Shown piece after piece: positions 35,191 through 46,200 of a stretch of DNA of 64,000 nucleotides. The position numbers and the translations under genes were made by a program. This DNA is from Anas platyrhynchos (lineage: Eukaryota; Chordata; Aves; Anseriformes; Anatidae). Within the stretch, counting starts at the first letter, position 1. Every line of letters starts with the position of its first letter. The notes beneath the pieces were generated by a model that ran no database searches, was not told the origin of the DNA, and saw only the letters and a list, made by a program, of their open reading frames with translations. The DNA lies in NCBI RefSeq assembly GCF_047663525.1, contig NC_092601.1, forward strand, positions 16,019,501-16,083,500, given 5' to 3'.

Positions 35191-38100
35191 AGAAAAAAGA
35201 TCTGAAGGCAATGAAAGGCAATTTGTTGGGTCAGGACTCAGATTCACCCCACTTCTTTCTACGCTTCATAACAGCCTCCTTGAGCTATAATATGTTGTTC
35301 ACTTCTCTCCTTTTAGTGTTGTTCCCCTTCATTGTGCCAGTACTGGAAAAGATGAAAGTGACTCTGTTACCCTCAAAAGTCATGGATTTCTTCAATGCCA
35401 ACTTCATGAAGATGAAGAAGGAACGGGACAATGGCTACCATGTGGTGAGTCCTGCCCAGAGGGCATTTTCTGTCCGTAGCACTGTCCTTCTGAGTGCAGG
35501 AGGGCCCTGGTCATGCCTTCAGCATCTGTGGGGTATTCATTTGCTCCTCTCCAGGATAACTCCCTGCTTGTCAAATGTGGCAGGGCCAGAAACACCCCCT
35601 GCATGGGCTTCCATGTGGAAAATGTATGTGTTCATAGGGGGTCTCCAGTCTGAACCCCAACATGTTCTGAAGCTGGGGGGCTGCAAGTGGAGCAGGCATC
35701 TCCTCAAGGAGCTTGTGCTGAACAAGTTTTGCTCCCTGCCCACCCACCTCTGCTCTGACTGCCTCCTTCTCTCCCCAGGACCGAGTTGATTTCCTGCAGC
35801 TGATGGTGGACTCACAGAACAACTCCAAGTCTGCTGAGGAGAATGACTTGTACAAAAGTACGTCCTGAGAGCTGTCCTGCCCTCAGCAGAGAGCAGGTGG
35901 TTCTTCATGTGGTTAAAGAATGGAAGTAGGAGAGGATTGTAGTCATTTATTCTATGGGAGTTTCAAGGTCTCAGTAGCAGGGCCATAATGATGCTTATCA
36001 CATATCAGCCATATTTTATTATAACCCATTTCCTGGGGTAAGTCCTGAGGGCCGTTTATCCAACAAAAAGCAAACAGAGTGAATATCTCCTTGCCTCTTT
36101 GTTTCTTATTTTGTCTTCTCTGAAGGCCAGTGGTGCTGGCTGTATTTCATAAAGCACACAAAGCACATATGCTGCACGTACCTTGCTCATCGACAAGCTC
36201 ATCTCTGTTGCTCATCCCAGGTTAACTGTTAGATTCAGAAAATAAAGGGTCAGCCAAGGCATAGCCCAGACCATCAGCCTCCATCAAGGCAGGAAGCTTG
36301 TTAACTTCTGATATTCACAGACAGGGAATTTGTGTGGCACCCTGCACTGCAGGCTGCATCCTGGCAGCACAATCCTGTATTGTCTTCGTTACCACTGCCA
36401 AACTATGCTCAGGGCTACTAATCCCTCAGCAGCATGTGGCTAACCTCAGAGCTTAGAGTAGTTGCCGGACATCTCCTCACCTCCAATTTTTCCTGGCACA
36501 TACCCTTTTTTTTTTTTTTTTTTTCCTCAGATAGCACAGTTCCAGAAGATAACAGATTTTCTAAATCAGGCTCAGGCTATGCATATCTTTGCTGGTGCAA
36601 TTCTACCCTTAAATACAGCAAAGTAACTCTGCTGACCTTGACAGTGTTTTTCTGGCTTCACACCAGTGCTAGACCCACCCTGCTCTGTGCCAGAGGCTAC
36701 CAGTCTAAGTTAGCTGGGCATTTCCTTCACCAGGTGTTGAGTAGTTATTGATAGTATTACCTGGACTGACAAGTGGGATCCTGGATTTCTGAGGGTTAAT
36801 CACACTTGTGCTGTAGATTTCAGCTTCTTACACACGTTTCTTGTGCCTCTTTTCAGCATTAAGTGATGATGAGATTCTGGCCCAGGCTCTTGTCTTTGTC
36901 TTTGCTGGTTACGAAACCACCAGTTCCACCCTCAGCTACATCTCCTATAACCTGGCCACACACCCTGATGTGCAGCAGCAGCTCCAGGATGAGATTGATG
37001 CAAACCTGCCCAACAAGGTAAAGAGGATGGGGAAATTCTGTGCTCATTCCCACGTATTTTTTGTGGATCCTGAACCACAAACCAGGCTGGAAGCAACCCA
37101 GAATGGAACTGATGCTGGGGTTGAGGTTTCCCATTTTCTGGTTTCTGGCGGGGGGTTGAGGTCCTGTGTTCATAGCCATCCTGAGACCTTTGTCTACTCT
37201 GCTGTCCCCAGGCTGCTCCCACCTACAACACCATCATGCAGATGGAATACCTCGACATGGTGGTGAACGAAACCCTCAGGCTCTTCCCCCCCGGGGGGCG
37301 AATCGAGCGGGTCTGCAAGAAGACGGTGGAGATCAACGGGGTGACTATTCCAAAGGACATGGTGGTCATGATCCCAGCCTACGTGATGCACCGCGACCCG
37401 GCGTACTGGCCTGAGCCGGAGGAGTTCAGGCCTGAGAGGTGAGGGCCTGGTGCGAGAAATAGCTGCACATTCGACCTGGTTCCTGGGAGGGGAAATGGCA
37501 GTGAAAGTGGGGAATGCATGATTATAACATTTAAATTAGGCATTTATCATTGTCTGACATCTAGTCCCAGCATTACCGTGAGGGGAGTTTTATGATCTAC
37601 ATCCATAAACTGTGCATGGAATTTAATTAACTGCATTGAAGGAAGCGACAGTGAGAGCAGCTCCCAGCAGCTGTAACACTGAGGGGTTTATGGCCAGATA
37701 TTAAAACGAGAGCCATTGGGTGACTGGCATGCTGCCGTGCAAATCAGCAGTGGAAGGGCAAAGACAGGTAGGAAATAAAACTTAATTTTTCAACTCTAGT
37801 TGTGAAACAATCCTTGCTTTGGTGGCTCTGCCAGCTGCTGGGAAACAAGACAAAGGCCTGAGGCAAGCCTGGGAGACCCTGGGCTTGCTCACCTTCAGGT
37901 GGCCAAGAAGGCACTGAGGGTTGGCCCAGGGAGAGCAGGCCCAGATCTGTGCCCTTGCACCACGAGCTCAAATACCTCTGGAAGCTAACCCTGGTGTGGG
38001 GATGTGGTCCCCTGCAGGACACAGCATGGCAATGGCATCAGGCATAAGGTAGGGGGGGATGTGTACTGCTGAAATCAGCATGGACCCTTGTGGGCCATGT

Positions 38101-41100
38101 ACCTCATGCTGGCTGCTGAAGAAACCACCCCAGTGGGAGCATCTGGCAAGGGGCGTGTTGCACCTCAGTAACTCCAGCAGCTTGGTTCTTACACCAGGTG
38201 ACAAACAGGGAAGGGTGGGTAGACAGGAACTCTTTAAGGATCACTTGCCTCACTGGAAATTCATCACCGGGTTGTGCTGGTGTCTTGGTAGCGAGATACT
38301 TCACTGCTGGCTTAACGTGGTTAAGGTTTATACCCAGACCTCATGCGCTGGGAATGAAAAGCTTCCTGACGTGAAAACTAACTGATCACTGAAAAGCATT
38401 GCTGAAAATGCTCAGTGGAAAATTCCTCTGTGAAGCTGATTGTTCTTCCCTGTTTTTCATGATGAGGAGAGGAATGGCTGGTGTGTCTCAAAAGCAACCC
38501 TCCTTTTAGTCACACAGGGGGAGAACGTCTTTGTGCTCGCTCAGGTCTTTGATCTAAAGGGAAGATGTGAAGCTGTAGACCTGTGTGTTTTAGGGTTTGA
38601 AATCTGGGTGCAGTTTTTGAGCTTAGAGGGAGTTCTGAGAAAAGAGTAGTTATGAAATTGTTAGCATATTTCAGGTCTTCCCTGTTCACCTGACACACCC
38701 AGAGATGCGCAGCCAACTCCAAACAGCAGGATAAAAGCAGAGGCATAAGGCATCTATTGAGACAGAAATAAGGGACTTAGCTGGTTTCTTCTAATATGCA
38801 CGGAAACACAAAAAGCCTTTGCCTTCCCAGACCCCTCATATCTTCAGATCTGAGAGCTGACACACCTAGAACAGAAGCTCTTTCTAACCTTACATATTTT
38901 TCTGTAATCAGGTTCAGTAAAGAAAACAAAGAATCCATCGACCCCTACATCTTCCTGCCGTTTGGGGCCGGCCCCAGGAACTGCATCGGAATGAGGTTTG
39001 CTCTCCTCGTGATGAAAATGGCTGTGGTTGTCCTTCTGCAACACTTCTCATTCAGACCCTGCAAAGACACTCCGGTGAGGATTTGGGATGATGTGTGCTG
39101 TTACCTGCTCTCTGGCCCCACTGGGGTGGTCCTGTGCACTCTCTTTTTCCTGCATCTCAGGACAAATAGGGAACTGTCCCACTTGAACATTAAATCCCCC
39201 ATCCCCGAGGAGTTCAGAGACTGATAGCTTCACGACCACTGAACCTTGTCTGCAGACTTGGGTTTTTACTGCTTCACACAGAGACCAGTGAGGAAGATTT
39301 CACTGTGGATTAGAGAGGCATGTGGGAATAACCGTATTTAAATGCTCTCAGTTATTTTAAATGGTTTGACACAAGTTACTAATACATTTTTTAAGCCTCT
39401 GCAGAAGCAGAATTGATGTTAATGGAATATATCAGGCTGAAGTACTCTGCTTTGCTTGGGGTGCAGCTAGCTGCAGGGTGCTCAGCCCCTACTGTTCCCT
39501 GCCACTCTGCCTTGACCCAGCTTAGGCAGACCCTGCTCCAGAGAGTGATTATCCCTGCTCCAAGGCTGTGCTTTGCCACACAGGCATGGCCATTCGCTTT
39601 GAGACCCCGAGACAGCAGAATTCATTTCTTACGGGCCACCAGGCGACCTCTAAAGCATAACAATTTTAAGCCAAGTGCAATCTGAGATAAATTTTAATTG
39701 GTGACTCTTCCCCCTTTGAGGCTATGGAGGTCCTCGGAGGCAGAGGAGAAACAGGGAACAGGCTCCCTCCCTCCTTTGCACCCGTTTTTGGTTTTGTGTG
39801 GGCTCCCACATTGCTGCACACGGTGCTGATGGGACAGGCCCTGCAGGACGGGGCTGTTTGACATAAAGGAAATGCCTGATGTAATTTTCCAGCAATCATC
39901 GCAGCATATCCTGAAAACAGGGCAACTCCCCATGACTCAGAGGCAGGTAGCATCTGCTGTTACTCTCGGCTACGGACACTCAGTTTCCAGCCCCAATCTG
40001 GCTTTGCTGCCATTAATACATTTTGTTCACGAGACAAGCTTAGGAGATCAGAGCAGAGGGGGCAGCAAGTGCATTCAAAGGACATTTGTTGTATAAAACA
40101 AAAATACTCACAGAGTTATTACTTGGCACGAGCACTCAGCTGGAATCTCTGCAGATTCAGATTGTGACTCAACTAGTAACCCGGAGGTGAAAGACTGTAA
40201 TAGTCCATTAACAATGTGGTGACCTATCCACCCTCCCCCAAGTCTAATGACATTTTTCTAGTCCTCTGCAATCCATAAAATTGATTCTTTTTATAACTGC
40301 CTTTAATTAAAGGGAGACAAGTTAAATATGTATTGTATTATTGGTGCCCATAGGTTTATGGGTCTCTTTCAGCCCTTTTTTCCTTCAGAAGATGTCGTGT
40401 GTATTGAATCAGAGGGGAAGGGAAAAATTCACCTCAAAACATCCTTTTGGAATACAGACATGGGAGCTGCCACCTCCTCTCACTCCTCCACTGATGGCAC
40501 ATTGGGCTCAGAGCCACATTGCTGAAATTTCCTGAAGCAAAGCTTATTGGGGCTTTTAGTGCACTTTGTCGGGTGGGGGTGTACTGCCCGTGTCCTGCAG
40601 GGGAGGAGGAGAGTTGGGACATGAACAGCATTGTGGCAGTGGAGGAGGTTCGGTGAAGCACTTCTCCCTGCCCCACAAGATGACTCCCTTCACCACTAGC
40701 TGTAAATGTTCTTTTTATTGAAATTTCCACCCCAAGGGAACCTAGTGCTTTTCTGCAGGAGGACTCTTTTTCTTTGGTACTCAGCTCAAGCAGCTCTCTC
40801 TGTTTCTTCATTTCCCAGATAACATTGTTCCTCTAACTCCCATTATGGCCCAGCTCCCCTTAGTGCTGACACATTTCAGTGTTAAACAAAATGGCATCGT
40901 GTGCCCCTCCTCAGCTGCTGCTCCCTGGATGGATTTTGGCTGCTTTTCCCTCTGTGTGCAGCCCATCAAGCACTGAGTGCCTCTTACTGTCCATGTGGAC
41001 ACCAGCGTTCACTGACCAGTTCATCAAGAGCTGAGGGCTACTGAGCTCCAGCTCATGTCTGTTTTACATGAGCACTAGTGATAGCCCTATAAACACACCT

Positions 41101-41335
41101 GTAAAGTCAGGAAATGCACTGAAAATGGGGGGTGGCTGAGATGTGTGTGGGCTGTAGGGGTTCTCTCATTTTCATGACTGCCCTTTTCCCCATTTTTCCC
41201 CATCTTACGTGGTACTTTTGGTTTTCTTTTTTCCTCAAGATCCCCCTGGTTTTGGACACGAAAGGTTTCATGCAACCAAAGAAGCCCATCGTCCTGAAGA
41301 TGGTCCCCAGAGTCTGCGGTGACCTGGAAAAGTGA
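29622..41335 (+). CDS. CYP3A: Cytochrome P450 family 3 subfamily A, complete gene (13 exons, 507 aa)
   Basis: This is an ER-anchored, heme-thiolate monooxygenase that oxidises steroids, bile acids and xenobiotics with electrons from P450 reductase. Exons: 29622-29692, 30683-30776, 31890-31942, 33223-33322, 33798-33911, 34095-34183, 34633-34781, 35317-35444, 35779-35857, 36857-37017, 37212-37438, 38912-39074, 41240-41335. All introns are GT-AG and the frame is open throughout. Features: N-terminal anchor at residues 3-24, proline-rich hinge IPGPRPLP, I-helix AGYETT (309-314), ETLR K-helix motif (366-369), PERF (420-423), and heme loop [10 protein letters not shown] (439-448) with ligand Cys446. 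Twelve exon lengths equal those of human CYP3A4 as recalled; exon 9 is 12 nt longer. All key residues are present, so it should be functional. Position after SDK1 suggests the locus named CYP3A80 in chicken; CYP3A37-like is the alternative. Confidence 0.96.
30683..30776 (+). CDS. CYP3A: CYP3A exon 2: hinge and proline-rich region
   Basis: 94 nt, acceptor ttggcag, donor gtgagt. It encodes [20 protein letters not shown] then [11 protein letters not shown]. The basic patch and PGPRPLP hinge orient the catalytic domain against the membrane. Confidence 0.96.
31890..31942 (+). CDS. CYP3A: CYP3A exon 3
   Basis: 53 nt, acceptor cttttgcag, donor gtgagt. It encodes [18 protein letters not shown], the A-helix region, where FEKYGK-WG is typical of avian and mammalian CYP3As. 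Confidence 0.95.
33223..33322 (+). CDS. CYP3A: CYP3A exon 4
   Basis: 100 nt, acceptor ttggcttag, donor gtgggt. It encodes [20 protein letters not shown] then [13 protein letters not shown]. The [15 protein letters not shown] block is a CYP3A hallmark; Arg105 and Arg106 align with the same residues in CYP3A4. Confidence 0.96.
33798..33911 (+). CDS. CYP3A: CYP3A exon 5: B-C loop (SRS-1) and C-helix
   Basis: 114 nt, acceptor catgcag, donor gtaaag. It encodes [20 protein letters not shown] then [18 protein letters not shown]. The WKR tripeptide of the C-helix contacts heme propionate. Residue 119, a substrate-contacting serine in human CYP3A4, is asparagine here. Confidence 0.96.
34095..34183 (+). 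CDS. CYP3A: CYP3A exon 6
   Basis: 89 nt, acceptor atttcag, donor gtgagt. It encodes [20 protein letters not shown] then [10 protein letters not shown], the D-E helix region. Confidence 0.95.
34261..34316 (+). mobile_element. CR1 LINE 3'-end fragment in CYP3A intron 6
   Basis: GGTTGGACCCAATGCTATCT followed by GGAGGTCCTTTCCAAACCCT and an ATTCTGTGATT end closely resembles the 3' terminus of chicken-type CR1 elements, which end in ATTCTRTG-like octamers and lack a poly(A) tail. Only the last 55-90 nt is recognisable; this is a dead 5'-truncated copy. It is the clearest avian (or wider sauropsid) marker in the window. Confidence 0.7.
34633..34781 (+). CDS. CYP3A: CYP3A exon 7: F-helix region (SRS-2)
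   Basis: 149 nt, acceptor ctactcag, donor gtatga. It encodes [20 protein letters not shown] then [20 protein letters not shown] and FLNPVFLLL. The FGAYSMDV and STSF motifs are diagnostic for CYP3A. Confidence 0.96.
35151..35190. repeat. (TTTA)n microsatellite in CYP3A intron 7
   Basis: About ten TTTA units in a row, ending about 125 nt before the exon 8 acceptor. Likely length-polymorphic. Confidence 0.92.
35317..35444 (+). CDS. CYP3A: CYP3A exon 8: F-G loop and G-helix
   Basis: 128 nt, acceptor ccttttag, donor gtgagt. It encodes [20 protein letters not shown] then [20 protein letters not shown] and YHV. The hydrophobic F-G loop dips into the membrane and forms part of the substrate channel. 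Confidence 0.95.
35779..35857 (+). CDS. CYP3A: CYP3A exon 9: H-helix, four residues longer than CYP3A4
   Basis: 79 nt, acceptor ctccccag, donor gtacgt. It encodes [20 protein letters not shown] then ENDLYK. Human exon 9 is 67 nt as recalled. The extra 12 nt keep the frame and lie after the conserved DSQN, in the loop before the I-helix. Confidence 0.95.
36506..36524 (+). repeat. T19 tract in CYP3A intron 9
   Basis: A long T run followed directly by cctcag. It looks like a strong splice acceptor, but no P450 coding follows it; the true exon 10 begins at 36857. It could act as a cryptic acceptor. Confidence 0.8.
36857..37017 (+). CDS. CYP3A: CYP3A exon 10: I-helix with oxygen-activation motif
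   Basis: 161 nt, acceptor ttttcag, donor gtaaag. It encodes [20 protein letters not shown] then [26 protein letters not shown] carries the acid-alcohol pair (Glu312/Thr313) that handles protons during oxygen cleavage. Confidence 0.97.
37212..37438 (+). CDS. CYP3A: CYP3A exon 11: K-helix, SRS-5, meander
   Basis: 227 nt, acceptor gtccccag, donor gtgagg. It encodes [20 protein letters not shown] then [20 protein letters not shown] and so on to the PER of PERF. ETLR plus the PERF arginine form the structural E-R-R triad. The SRS-5 segment after LFP is Pro-Gly-Gly-Arg, where human CYP3A4 has Ile-Ala-Met-Arg. Confidence 0.97.
37439..38911 (+). other. CYP3A intron 11
   Basis: 1,473 nt between the K-helix exon and the heme-loop exon. 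No repeat or coding signal recognised. Confidence 0.85.
38912..39074 (+). CDS. CYP3A: CYP3A exon 12: heme-binding loop
   Basis: 163 nt, acceptor gtaatcag, donor gtgagg. It encodes [20 protein letters not shown] then [30 protein letters not shown] fits FxxGxRxCxG exactly; Cys446 is the thiolate ligand of the heme iron. Confidence 0.98.
39075..41239 (+). other. CYP3A intron 12
   Basis: 2,165 nt, the longest intron of the gene, phase 0. Readthrough from exon 12 stays open for about 50 codons after 39074 before a stop, so a retained-intron transcript would give a different C-terminus. No repeats or other genes recognised. Confidence 0.8.
41240..41335 (+). CDS. CYP3A: CYP3A exon 13: C-terminus (SRS-6) and stop
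   Basis: 96 nt including TGA, acceptor cctcaag. It encodes [20 protein letters not shown] then [11 protein letters not shown]. The KPIVLK strand is conserved in CYP3A. The last residues differ from mammalian CYP3A4 (which ends SGA as recalled), as is usual for this tail. Confidence 0.95.
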   Translation: MPLVLDTKGFMQPKKPIVLKMVPRVCGDLEK

Positions 41336-42405
41336 AGGAACAGATCAGAGACTCTTGTTTGATGGTGCTTTCTCTGCCTAAATCTTAGGCAGAGACCCAG
41401 ATTGATGTGTGCAATGTAAAAATGTCAGTGGTGCAAATCCCCATTTCACAACATGGCATTTAGGGGGTTGGCCTGGCATAATTAAATGAGCATTAGCCTA
41501 ATGAAAACTCCTCAGTCCCAGATCCTGCTGTCCCAGATCACAATAGGCATTTTGCAAGACCATTTCCACTCAAGTTATTTGGGTGGTTTTTTTTTTTTCT
41601 TCTACTTCTGAAGAGGCACTTTTCTCAGCAATTTGATTCCAGACACTGTCAGTCTCTTCTGGCAGTGTAATTTAAATCAGGAGAGGGAGAGCAAATTGCA
41701 CACAGTTAAGTAATGCTACCATTGCTCCTGTTCCTACTGCCTGCTGGGCAGCTCTGTGTGTCTTCTGGTTTTATACTCCTGGGGATGCAGAGTTGTCCAG
41801 GGATATTTCCTCAGCTGTGTGCTCTGACCCTGACAAGTGTTAAAGTGGTCACGTCCTTGCAGGAATGAATGCCCGTGGCAAATTTTCTGATGCTGATTTA
41901 TTTAGATTTTCTTATGATTTTATGAGTGATTCAGATTGCAGATGAGTTAACTGAAGGAGCCCAGAGACAAGCAGTTCCCCCTAATGACTGGAGATTTGTG
42001 GAGTGGGAGAGAAGTGCCCTGCGTGTATTTTCTGATTGTTTGCTTGTTTTACCCCGGGCACGCAGCCATCTCCCACAGAAGCGACTGTCAGTACAGGCAC
42101 CGTCTACACTGCTACTGTGACACCTTTTAGTCTCTGATGTGTATTAGGCCATTGTAAGACCAAATTAACTGAATTAAAAATGACACAGGGTGTAGCACTG
42201 AGAGCCTTTGGATGTCCTGGGGAACCCTGGTCTGGAAGAAAGACGTTGCCTTTGGCTGTTGAGAGCTGGGAAGTCTTGCCCAGACTTTATGCTTTTTTTA
42301 CATTCCGGAGGACCTAATGCTCTGTACTCTCCCTCTTCATGTTACTTGTCCAGAAACTGCTAAAGAGAAGTTAATCACAATAAAAAGCTTGCTTACCTCT
42401 TTTGT
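41336..42405 (+). other. CYP3A: CYP3A 3' untranslated region (end estimated)
   Basis: About 1.07 kb from the stop codon to just after the AATAAA at 42379. It holds a T-rich run near 41590 and an ATTTATTTA element at 41896-41904 that could affect mRNA stability. Confidence 0.6.
42379..42384 (+). terminator. CYP3A: Probable CYP3A poly(A) signal
   Basis: Canonical AATAAA in acaataaaaagc, with T- and GT-rich sequence (cttttgtacc, then cttctgttttttcc) 15-60 nt downstream, the usual layout of a cleavage site. It is the first AATAAA found after the stop codon. Confidence 0.6.
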
Positions 42406-43169
42406 ACCCAACTGAAGCCAGTCTCTGCTTCTGTTTTTTCCTCCATACACAAGTTAATCCATCCGTAGGTCTAACAAGCTGTTGGCCAAAAAATGGTGTG
42501 GTCCCATCCCACCACCTCTCCTAGCAAGGCTTCCTCATTGCTTAGGTGGGATCCTCAATGTACCTCTGCCTCAAAAGTCAGGGCCACAGAATGGATACAG
42601 AAGCCTGTTTTGGCAGTTCATTTTTCTACTATGACGTGGTAACAACACAAATTACCAAAGGTGCTGGCTTGCTTGTCTCAGCCAGGCATTCGTCTTTCTG
42701 TGAGAGCAAAGAGGTTTGATTCCAGGGTCTGCTCCATGCTGCAGATCCGATGACTTCATGCAGGGTTCAAAGTGCTGTCCGTGCTCCCTCCTGGACAACT
42801 CATGCACCTGCTCTGATGTACCCTTCCCCATCACAGAGTCTTCTGCTTCCAAACTGTCAAATTTCAGTGCTGGCTGAAATAATTGCAAGTGCACCTACCC
42901 CGGTCACTACCATGTATAATAATGCTTGGATTCCTGGTGGATGAAAACTCATTGTGTCTTAAATGCATCTAAGGTGTTACCTAACATATATCATCAGTAG
43001 TAAGAGCTGCTTGTAGAGATGCTGAGTGTAAGACGCCCCAGTCCAAAATAAATGGCTGAGGAGAGCCATTGATGGTGTAAGTGTGAAGTGGTTTCCAGTG
43101 CAAAAATGGGCTTAGGAACTTCAGTCACTAGACAGCAGTTGTTTTCTTTCTTTTTATATTGCTTTTCTG

Positions 43170-43262
43170 TTCTGATATACTATTTTTATAGACAGATAGA
43201 TTATATATATTATTATATATCTTTTATTTCTTTTTATAGTTTATATTTTCTTTTTTTTTTCT
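43170..43262. repeat. AT-rich low-complexity block
   Basis: About 90 nt of almost pure A and T with TATA-type and TTTTA-type sub-repeats, about 0.8 kb past the likely CYP3A end. Confidence 0.7.
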
Positions 43263-46200
43263 TCATACTTTTGAAGCATTTAGTTGAAAACCCCAAAAGA
43301 CACATAACAACCTTTCTGCAGTGGATTAAATTCCCCAGTGAAAGACATCCTTGCCTGAAAGGGTTGGGAAAGGACAAGGCTGTTTCCCTTGAGAGCCAGC
43401 GATGAGCAGGGTGGGAGGGTCAGAAAATTCCAGCTTCCCTGTTTGCCTTCATGACCTGCAGCTTCACAGCTACCTTCTGCTGCCCTTGCACAAAAGCAAG
43501 GGTTCATCTTTGTTTTCTGCTGTTACCGTCCCTCTCTTTTAAAGCCATTGCTCTGTGTTTCACTGTGGCTCTGATGGAGCATCTCAAGAGATAACAACAA
43601 AATATAGAGGCAGTCAAAAACCAGGAGAACAAACAGCAAAAAAGTGACTCTGCTGCCACAGTGGTTGACAAAAAAGGGGCATGGAAAATCCCCAAGTCTC
43701 TGCCTTCAGAGGTGACCAAGCAGATGAGGGTGATGAAGTAACACAGTGTCACAGGTCAGGGAGGCATTAATGACCTCTCTAGGCTGAAGGCTGTGGCTTG
43801 GCTGGTGGCAGCGAGGGAAGTCACGAGCGATGCACAAAGGGTTTTGCCTCCCTGCTCCATGCCCGCGCTGGAATTAATCACTCACACACAAATGTCAACA
43901 CTGCGGAAAATATCCTTCAGGATAATCTCTCTCACAAAGCTGCTTAACATTTTAGTAATATACAGTTCACTTCCAGGTGTCAAAGGATTTCAGCCTTTCT
44001 CATCTCTGTTCGAAGGCATCTTCATCTGCTGGCACCCTGGTGCTGCTTCTCTGCTCTGGTTAAGCGTGTGAGCCGGCAGCTGCAGCTTGCAACGCAGATT
44101 TACCTGCGGAGAACCCACCAGCGAGCTCATGGTGCTGCCTGGCTTTATCTTCAGGTGCTTGTGCTGGGTTCTGGCAAAGACAAGGTGATGTTGGGTCATG
44201 CCAAATCTCACCTCCATTTGGCTGAATTCAGAAGCGCTGGAGAGTAGCAAGTGCACGCCTTTGCTGTTTCCCACTTGGGCTTGTAGGAAGGATTAGGAGA
44301 GGAGGCTGATCTGCCCGTTTGCCTTCACCTTGAATCGGGGAGGGGAGGCAGAGAGTGGTGCTGCTCCCAGGCTCTGCTCTGTTAACCAGGAAACTTCACG
44401 TCCACCTCACTGTGACCAGGAGAATCGATAGCAGTGCTGCTGCTAATGGGGCTGACACAGAGGCAGGGGTTGTTAAACCTGGTAGTGATGAAGAGCTGAA
44501 AGGAAGATTAGGGGAAAATGGCATTGAAAAGGTTAACAGGATGCTGTTTTCAATGATGAGGTTCAGATGTTGGTTTGGTGGGGTGGCTGGGTGGGAGCTT
44601 ACAGTGGGGAATCGCTCTGATCCTGGGAGCCTTCCAACAGATAGACACGAGCCTGGCATAGCCTGTGGGATGGGATTGATTTCTGGTGTTCCTCTGGTTG
44701 GTGCCGCAGTTCTGGGGTTGGTCTGTGCCTGTCCTTGCTGCTCTGACTTCCAGAGGTGCTGAACATGCACAGCTCCCCTGCAGCCAGAGGGAAATGGAGC
44801 TTAAGGCTTCAGCAGCGCCGTGCCTCAGTTTACCTGTAAATACATTTAAAAAATAAAAATGTTTACAGCTAACCAACAGTGAGATCTGGTGCATATCTGC
44901 CTTTGTGCCATGCTTTGACTCAGATCCCAGAGAAGTCACAGAGTGAGCAAATGGGTTTCGGTTGGACGGCACTCAACCACAAGTGCTTCAGGAGCTCATC
45001 TAATGTGCTTCAGCTGCTGAATCAAGTCTCCTGCTGCCCCCGAAACACATATAGGATCTATAAAAGGCCCTCAGTGCCAGCTCCTTTGCTGTGCTGATTT
45101 CCCTCCCATAGCACAGGGCTGCTTCCTGAAGCTAACCTGCCTTCAGCTTAGCAGCAGCTCCTGGAAAGCTCTTGTTGCTGTAAGGAGAGCTCACCACGAA
45201 GCTGCAACATTCAAATCTGGCCCCGCTCACTTGTGCTTCAATTATTTAGTCCAGTTTTAAGCAAGAGCACCCACTTGCATTTAATATGGTGCTAGGAGGG
45301 GTGTCACTGCTGGGCTTAATGCATGCTCCAGTGCTCTGCTGGCTCTCGGTCCTCTCCCCCAGTGGCATGAGCCAGCGAGTGGGGATGTCCCTGGGCTGTC
45401 CCCTGCTAGGGCAGCTCTGTCTGCCACCAGCCCTGCCTGCCACCAGGCGCGAGCCACTCGGAGCTTTGCTGACCCTGACCCCAGCTCGCAACGAGGTTGT
45501 CCGCATGATTGCTGCTGGTGCGGTACGAGACCTGCAGTTGAAGAGAGGCAGGCCTCAAGACAGCCTCACTGAACGCTTGATTCGGTTAAAATCGATGGAA
45601 TAATTAGCCCACAGAGTCTGCCCAAAGGTCAGGAAGCAGCGATTTCTTTTTTTTTTTTTCTTGCAGCAGCTTTGGTCCTCAGCTCTTGCTTTAGTGCAAG
45701 GATTGCAAGCAAAGGCACTTCAGCAGGTAGGTTATAAAAGTGTTATGACTGCTGGTATTAAGCTGACAGGCTAATGTGACAAGTGCTTAACAAGGTCTCC
45801 CAAAATAGAGAGGTAAATGCTCCACAGCGCTGGTTTCTCGGACAACCCCGAAATGAGCTGACGGGCACGGCACAGGCTGGGCTGGCTGCCTGGGAGGCAG
45901 AGTGCAGGAGAGCCTCCAAGAGCGGCGTGGAGGAGGACACCAGGAGAAAGAGGACGGGACCAGGTAGGGGCACCCTGCTCTTGCACCCCATTCTGTCCCA
46001 TGGCCCCAAAGCTCGTCCCTCCATCCTTCCCCTTCTGTCGCCCAGCTCTGTGCTGCTCCCCCCGTGCTGGCAGCAGGCATCTGCAGTGATGGGGACACGA
46101 GGACGGTGCCGTACAGCAGAATCCATCTTTCCCCCTCTCGTCCCACGGGGGCACGTATGCTACCAGCTGGACACACTGCATCCCGCGGGCTGTGTTTGCA

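Noticed and set aside
36525-36760. Extra CYP3A exon after the T19-cctcag acceptor
   Set aside because: The frame after it shows no P450 similarity, and exon 9 joins exon 10 (36857) in perfect phase.
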